Both the position numbers and the translations under genes were made by a program. A stretch of DNA of 64,000 nt from positions 8,105,001 through 8,169,000 of the forward strand of contig NZ_ARVW01000001.1 in NCBI RefSeq assembly GCF_000384315.1. The letters run 5' to 3'. Every line of letters begins with the position of its first letter. Position 1 is the stretch's first letter. A model generated the notes under the pieces. That model was not told where the DNA came from and did not search any database. It worked only from the letters and a program-made list of their open reading frames with translations. Origin of the DNA: Amycolatopsis nigrescens CSC17Ta-90. GTDB lineage: Bacteria > Actinomycetota > Actinomycetes > Mycobacteriales > Pseudonocardiaceae. Shown here in pieces: positions 61,172 through 64,000 of the stretch.

Positions 61172-61743
61172 GATGTTTCCTCCAAGATGACGCGCAGCCG
61201 TGCGCGGGCCCGGGAGATCCGGGAGCGCACGGTGACTTCTTCGACCCCGAGCAGCTGGGCGGCGTCGGCGATGGGCAGTTCGCCGAGCAGGCACAGTTCG
61301 ACGGCCTGGCGCTGTGCCTTCGGCAGCTTCCGGAGGGCAGCACCCAGCTTCCGCAACCGCACCTCGCCGTCCAGCCGTTCGGCGACCGACTCGGCGTGGT
61401 CACCGACCGCCGACGGTGCCGGGACCCGCGACAACAGCCGCAGCCGGCGCCCGGCACCGCGACGCTCGGTGCGAGCGAGGTTGCCTGCCACGGTGAACAG
61501 CCAGGGCAGCGCGCTGGCCCGGACCAGGGTTACCTCCGACCGCTTGCGCCACGCGGTCAGGAAGGTCGTCGAGGTGAGGTCCTCGGCCTGCGCCCAGGAG
61601 CCGGTCAGCCGGTAGGCGTGGTTCCACACCGCCTGCACATGGCGTTCGAACAACTCCCCGAAGGCGGCCCGGTCCCCCAGCACCGCGCGACGCCAGAGTT
61701 CGGCGTCCGCGTCGACGGAGGATTCCGCGGCGGGATCCGGCAT
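61168..61743 (-). CDS. ECF sigma factor (SigE-like)
   Basis: A 191-residue ECF sigma factor: region 2 AELWRRAVLGDRAAFGELFERHVQAVWNHAYRLTGSWAQAEDLTSTTFLTAWRK, region 4 LPKAQRQAVELCLLGELPIADAAQLLGVEEVTVRSRISRARARLR. ATG 61743 fits; ATG 61779 is a possible longer start. It is coupled to the membrane protein downstream. I see no clear ECF-type promoter for autoregulation in the 95 bases upstream of the start. Confidence 0.9.
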   Translation of the reverse strand: MPDPAAESSVDADAELWRRAVLGDRAAFGELFERHVQAVWNHAYRLTGSWAQAEDLTSTTFLTAWRKRSEVTLVRASALPWLFTVAGNLARTERRGAGRRLRLLSRVPAPSAVGDHAESVAERLDGEVRLRKLGAALRKLPKAQRQAVELCLLGELPIADAAQLLGVEEVTVRSRISRARARLRVILEETS

Positions 61744-61837
61744 GCGAGCCGCCCATCTCGGTTGCGCGGGGACAGTCATACCGGGAAGGGGCCGGCATCC
61801 GGCGAAGTGTTGCACCCGGGTTCGCGGAATACTCTGA

Positions 61838-61857
61838 CAGTGCTTACATAAGCGCTG
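61838..61857. promoter_or_regulatory. MarR operator candidate
   Basis: CAGTGCTTA (61838-61846), CA, TAAGCGCTG (61849-61857): a 9-2-9 inverted repeat with one mismatch, 14 bases before the GTG of the MarR gene. MarR proteins commonly bind such sites over their own promoters. Confidence 0.6.
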
Positions 61858-61870
61858 TTACTCTTGGCAG

Positions 61871-62386
61871 GTGAGTCCTTCCGACGAAAACCCGGACCCC
61901 ACCGAACAGAGCCATTGGCGGCCGCTGCGCGTCCTGCAGGACGCGATGGACGACGACATCGCCAAGCTCTACGACGAGCGCGGCGTGGTCGGTGTCCGGC
62001 CGCGGTTCGCCATGCCGCTGATCCGGCTCGGCCGCCGGGGCGCGATGACCATCCGCCAGCTCGCCGAGTCGCTGGACGTGACCCATTCGGCGATGAGCCA
62101 GACGGTGAGCGCGATGCGGCGGGAGGGGCTGGTAAGCAGCACTCCCGGCACCGACGCGCGGACCCGTGAGGTGGTACTGACCGAACGGGCCGAAGCGCTC
62201 GTGCCCTTCCTCGAAGCGGAATGGCGGGCCACCGAACAGGCCGTCGCGGAGCTGGAGGACGAGATCCCGTACGCGCTGAGCCAGGTGGTCCGGGACATCG
62301 AGGCGGCGCTGACGCGGCGCTCCTTCCACGACCGGATCGTCCGGCAACTCGCGAGAGCCGACGACACCTCGGCAGCCTCTTCGTGA
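61871..62386 (+). CDS. MarR-family transcriptional regulator
   Basis: A 171-residue MarR regulator: winged helix RLGRRGAMTIRQLAESLDVTHSAMSQTVSAMRREGLVSSTPGTDARTREVVLTERAEAL, with long N- and C-terminal dimerisation helices. GTG 61871 is the start. Its stop overlaps the GTG of the MFS gene (GTGA), so regulator and transporter form one operon, probably repressed through the dyad upstream. Confidence 0.9.
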   Translation: MSPSDENPDPTEQSHWRPLRVLQDAMDDDIAKLYDERGVVGVRPRFAMPLIRLGRRGAMTIRQLAESLDVTHSAMSQTVSAMRREGLVSSTPGTDARTREVVLTERAEALVPFLEAEWRATEQAVAELEDEIPYALSQVVRDIEAALTRRSFHDRIVRQLARADDTSAASS

Positions 62387-63609
62387 GCCTGCTCGACGGG
62401 CTGATCGACCTCCGCCCGCTGCGTTCGAGCCCCGCGTTCCGCCGGCTCTGGCTGGGCAGCAGCGCGTCCACCTTCGGCGGCCAGCTGACCGTGGTCGCGG
62501 TGCTCTCCCAGGTGTGGGAGCTGACCGGCAGCCCGGTCGCGGTGGGCGCCATCGGCCTCGCCCAGGCCGTGCCGATGGTGGTCTTCGGACTGATCGGCGG
62601 CACCCTCGCCGACGCGGTCGACCGTCGGCGACTGGTGCTGTGCACCACCCTGGGCCAGATCGTTTCGGCCGTCCTGCTCGCCGGCCAAGCGCTCACCGGT
62701 CTCGCTTCGCTGCCGGTGGTGCTGGGACTGGTGGCTCTGCAGGCCGCGTGCGGCGGGCTGGGCGCGCCCGCCCGCAAGACGTTCGTCGCGCGTCTGCTGC
62801 CCGAGGAGCTGGTCGGCGCCGGCATCGCGTTGAGCCACCTCAGTTTCCAGGCGGCCATGCTGGTCGGGCCCGCGGTCGCCGGCCTGGTCACCGCGAAGTG
62901 GGGGGGCGGCACTTGCTATCTCCTGGACGTGCTGACCTTCGGTGCCGGGTTGTACGGCGTGCTGAGGCTGCCGTCGATGCGTCCCGGCGCGGACGCCAGC
63001 CGGCCAGGGCTGCGCGCAATCTGGGAGGGCTGGCGCTTCATCGGCCGGCGGCCCGTGGTGAGCGGCGCGTTCCTGACCGACGTGCTGGCCACGGTGATGG
63101 CCATGCCGATCGCCCTTTTCCCGGCGATCAACGACGAGCGCTTCGGCGGCAGCCCGGAGTCGCTGGGCCTGTTCCTCTCCGCGATCGCGGTGGGCGGCAT
63201 CACCGCCGGCGCGGCCTCGGGCATGGTCACCAGGGCACGCCGGCCCGGTGCCGTCATGCTGGCGGCGGCCGGGATGTGGGGTCTCGGCCTCGCCGCCTTC
63301 GGCATGGCGCAGTCGCTTTGGCTGGTACTCGGCTGCCTCGCCGTCGCCGGAGCCGCCGACACCGTCTCGGTGATCTCCCGGGGAGCGATCGTGCAGCTGG
63401 CGACCCCCGACTCGCATCGCGGCCGGGTCAGCGCCGTCGAGCACATCGTCGGGGTCTCCGGCCCCGACCTCGGCAACTTCCGCGGCGGACTGGTCGCCGG
63501 CGCTACTTCGGCGTCCTTCGCCATCATCTCCGGCGGCGCGCTCTGCGTGCTCGGGATCGCCGGGCTGGCGGTGGCGAACAGCTCGCTGCGCAGGTTCGCG
63601 ACCCGCTAG
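62383..63609 (+). CDS. MFS transporter (EntS/MFS_3 type)
   Basis: A 408-residue major facilitator: LRSSPAFRRLWLGSSASTFGGQLTVVAVLSQVWELTGSPVAVGAIGLAQAVPMVVFGLIGGTLADAVDRRRLVL is the N-terminal region, with motif A-like GTLADAVDRRRL. The EntS-type segment TPDSHRGRVSAVEHIVGVSGPDLGNFRGGLVAG is present late. It probably exports a siderophore-like or toxic compound, under MarR control. It shares CTAG at its stop with the convergent Eis-like gene. Confidence 0.89.
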   Translation: MSLLDGLIDLRPLRSSPAFRRLWLGSSASTFGGQLTVVAVLSQVWELTGSPVAVGAIGLAQAVPMVVFGLIGGTLADAVDRRRLVLCTTLGQIVSAVLLAGQALTGLASLPVVLGLVALQAACGGLGAPARKTFVARLLPEELVGAGIALSHLSFQAAMLVGPAVAGLVTAKWGGGTCYLLDVLTFGAGLYGVLRLPSMRPGADASRPGLRAIWEGWRFIGRRPVVSGAFLTDVLATVMAMPIALFPAINDERFGGSPESLGLFLSAIAVGGITAGAASGMVTRARRPGAVMLAAAGMWGLGLAAFGMAQSLWLVLGCLAVAGAADTVSVISRGAIVQLATPDSHRGRVSAVEHIVGVSGPDLGNFRGGLVAGATSASFAIISGGALCVLGIAGLAVANSSLRRFATR

Positions 63610-64000
63610 AAACCCGTGCCGCACCAAGGTTTCACCGGCGTGCCGAACAGCTCGTCGGCTCGGCGGGCAGCCTCCGGGGTGCGTGCCTGGAGCCGGCCGG
63701 TCGCGGCGAGCGCACTCGGTGCCCAGGCGCCGAGGTAGATCATCGCAAGCACATCCACCCCGAGCCGGACCTCGGCTTCGGTGTCGTCGCCGAGACGCTC
63801 GGCGCCATCCGCGGTGATCCGGTAGCGGCCGGAGTTCTCGGGCAGCAGCGCGTCGGACACTTCGAGCACCACCGGCTCCGCCCGCTGATAGGTGCGGGCG
63901 GCCAGTGCGGCGGGGACGTCCAGGATCCGGAGCCACGATTCGTCTTCGACTCCGGTCACCTGCCAGGCCCGGAGGTCGGTGAGCATGGCCGCCACCGGCT
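63606..64000 (-). CDS. Eis-like N-acetyltransferase, C-terminal part (5' end outside window)
   Basis: The visible 130 codons are the SCP2-like C-terminal domain of an Eis-family acetyltransferase: SWLRILDVPAALAARTYQRAEPVVLEVSDALLPENSGRYRI, EVRLGVDVLAMIYLGAWAPSALAATGRL and a final Phe (GTGF). In Eis the C-terminal carboxylate acts as the general base, and here too the chain ends in Phe. Full-length Eis can acetylate aminoglycosides at several amines. The N-terminal GNAT domain lies beyond the window edge. Confidence 0.82.
   Translation of the reverse strand, partial: PVAAMLTDLRAWQVTGVEDESWLRILDVPAALAARTYQRAEPVVLEVSDALLPENSGRYRITADGAERLGDDTEAEVRLGVDVLAMIYLGAWAPSALAATGRLQARTPEAARRADELFGTPVKPWCGTGF

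Overview
The window is high-GC, densely packed actinobacterial chromosome. Several features point to the order Pseudonocardiales, most like Amycolatopsis: RbpA behind a SigR-type promoter, an Rpf-type cell wall lytic protein, F420-type flavin/deazaflavin oxidoreductases, side-by-side lnt and polyprenol-phosphate mannosyltransferase genes, and a rifampin monooxygenase with a rifamycin-associated element. The genus is inferred from protein resemblance, not measured. About 75 protein genes are supported. I see no rRNA, tRNA or CRISPR array, and no gap of more than about 260 bases without a gene.

Layout. 1-5.4 kb: HxlR/MFS divergent pair, VOC protein, SnoaL-tailed ECF sigma factor, YCII protein, PadR-hydrolase operon, first DinB gene. 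5.4-7.8 kb: the oddest segment, a tyrosine recombinase divergent from a zinc-finger/coiled-coil protein across an AT-rich spacer. 7.8-18 kb: an accessory block of small enzymes, most beside their own regulator (TetR, XRE, AraC, GntR-TetR, WYL), with one decayed VOC gene. 18-25.6 kb: Tat-exported protein, rifampin monooxygenase (rox) with its palindromic RAE, GNAT, VOC, two methyltransferases, MerR-controlled SDR, APH-like kinase. 25.6-29.4 kb: AraC-VOC-UvrA2 operon and a small zinc-finger protein. 29.5-40 kb: more core-like genes (GDPD, Rpf, tdk, rbpA, ECF42 with its YCII partner, ppm-lnt, amidohydrolase, kamA). 40-50 kb: FtsX-type ABC exporter with two ATPases and an SGNH hydrolase, PPOX/HxlR pair, MazF-like toxin-antitoxin, M24 peptidase-Lrp, 5'-3' exonuclease, GH16 glucanase. 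50-64 kb: deazaflavin oxidoreductase, DrrAB-like ABC exporter with TetR, MFS, a 29-residue repeat peptide, diguanylate cyclase, DUF1992 protein, erythromycin-esterase-like enzyme with its regulator, epimerase, ECF sigma/membrane partner, MarR-MFS operon and the tail of an Eis-like acetyltransferase.

The main theme is local regulation: divergent pairs whose shared spacer carries a clear dyad. The strongest cases are the rox RAE, the 10-5-10 WYL-type dyad found in front of both DinB genes 11.6 kb apart, the 19-bp-spacer MerR promoter of the SDR gene, and the GGAAT-N18-GTT promoter of rbpA. Less explained items are the recombinase/coiled-coil pair, the tandem-repeat micro-peptide at 54.9 kb, an orphan operator at 21.0 kb and an infC-like leader ahead of a PrmC-like methyltransferase.
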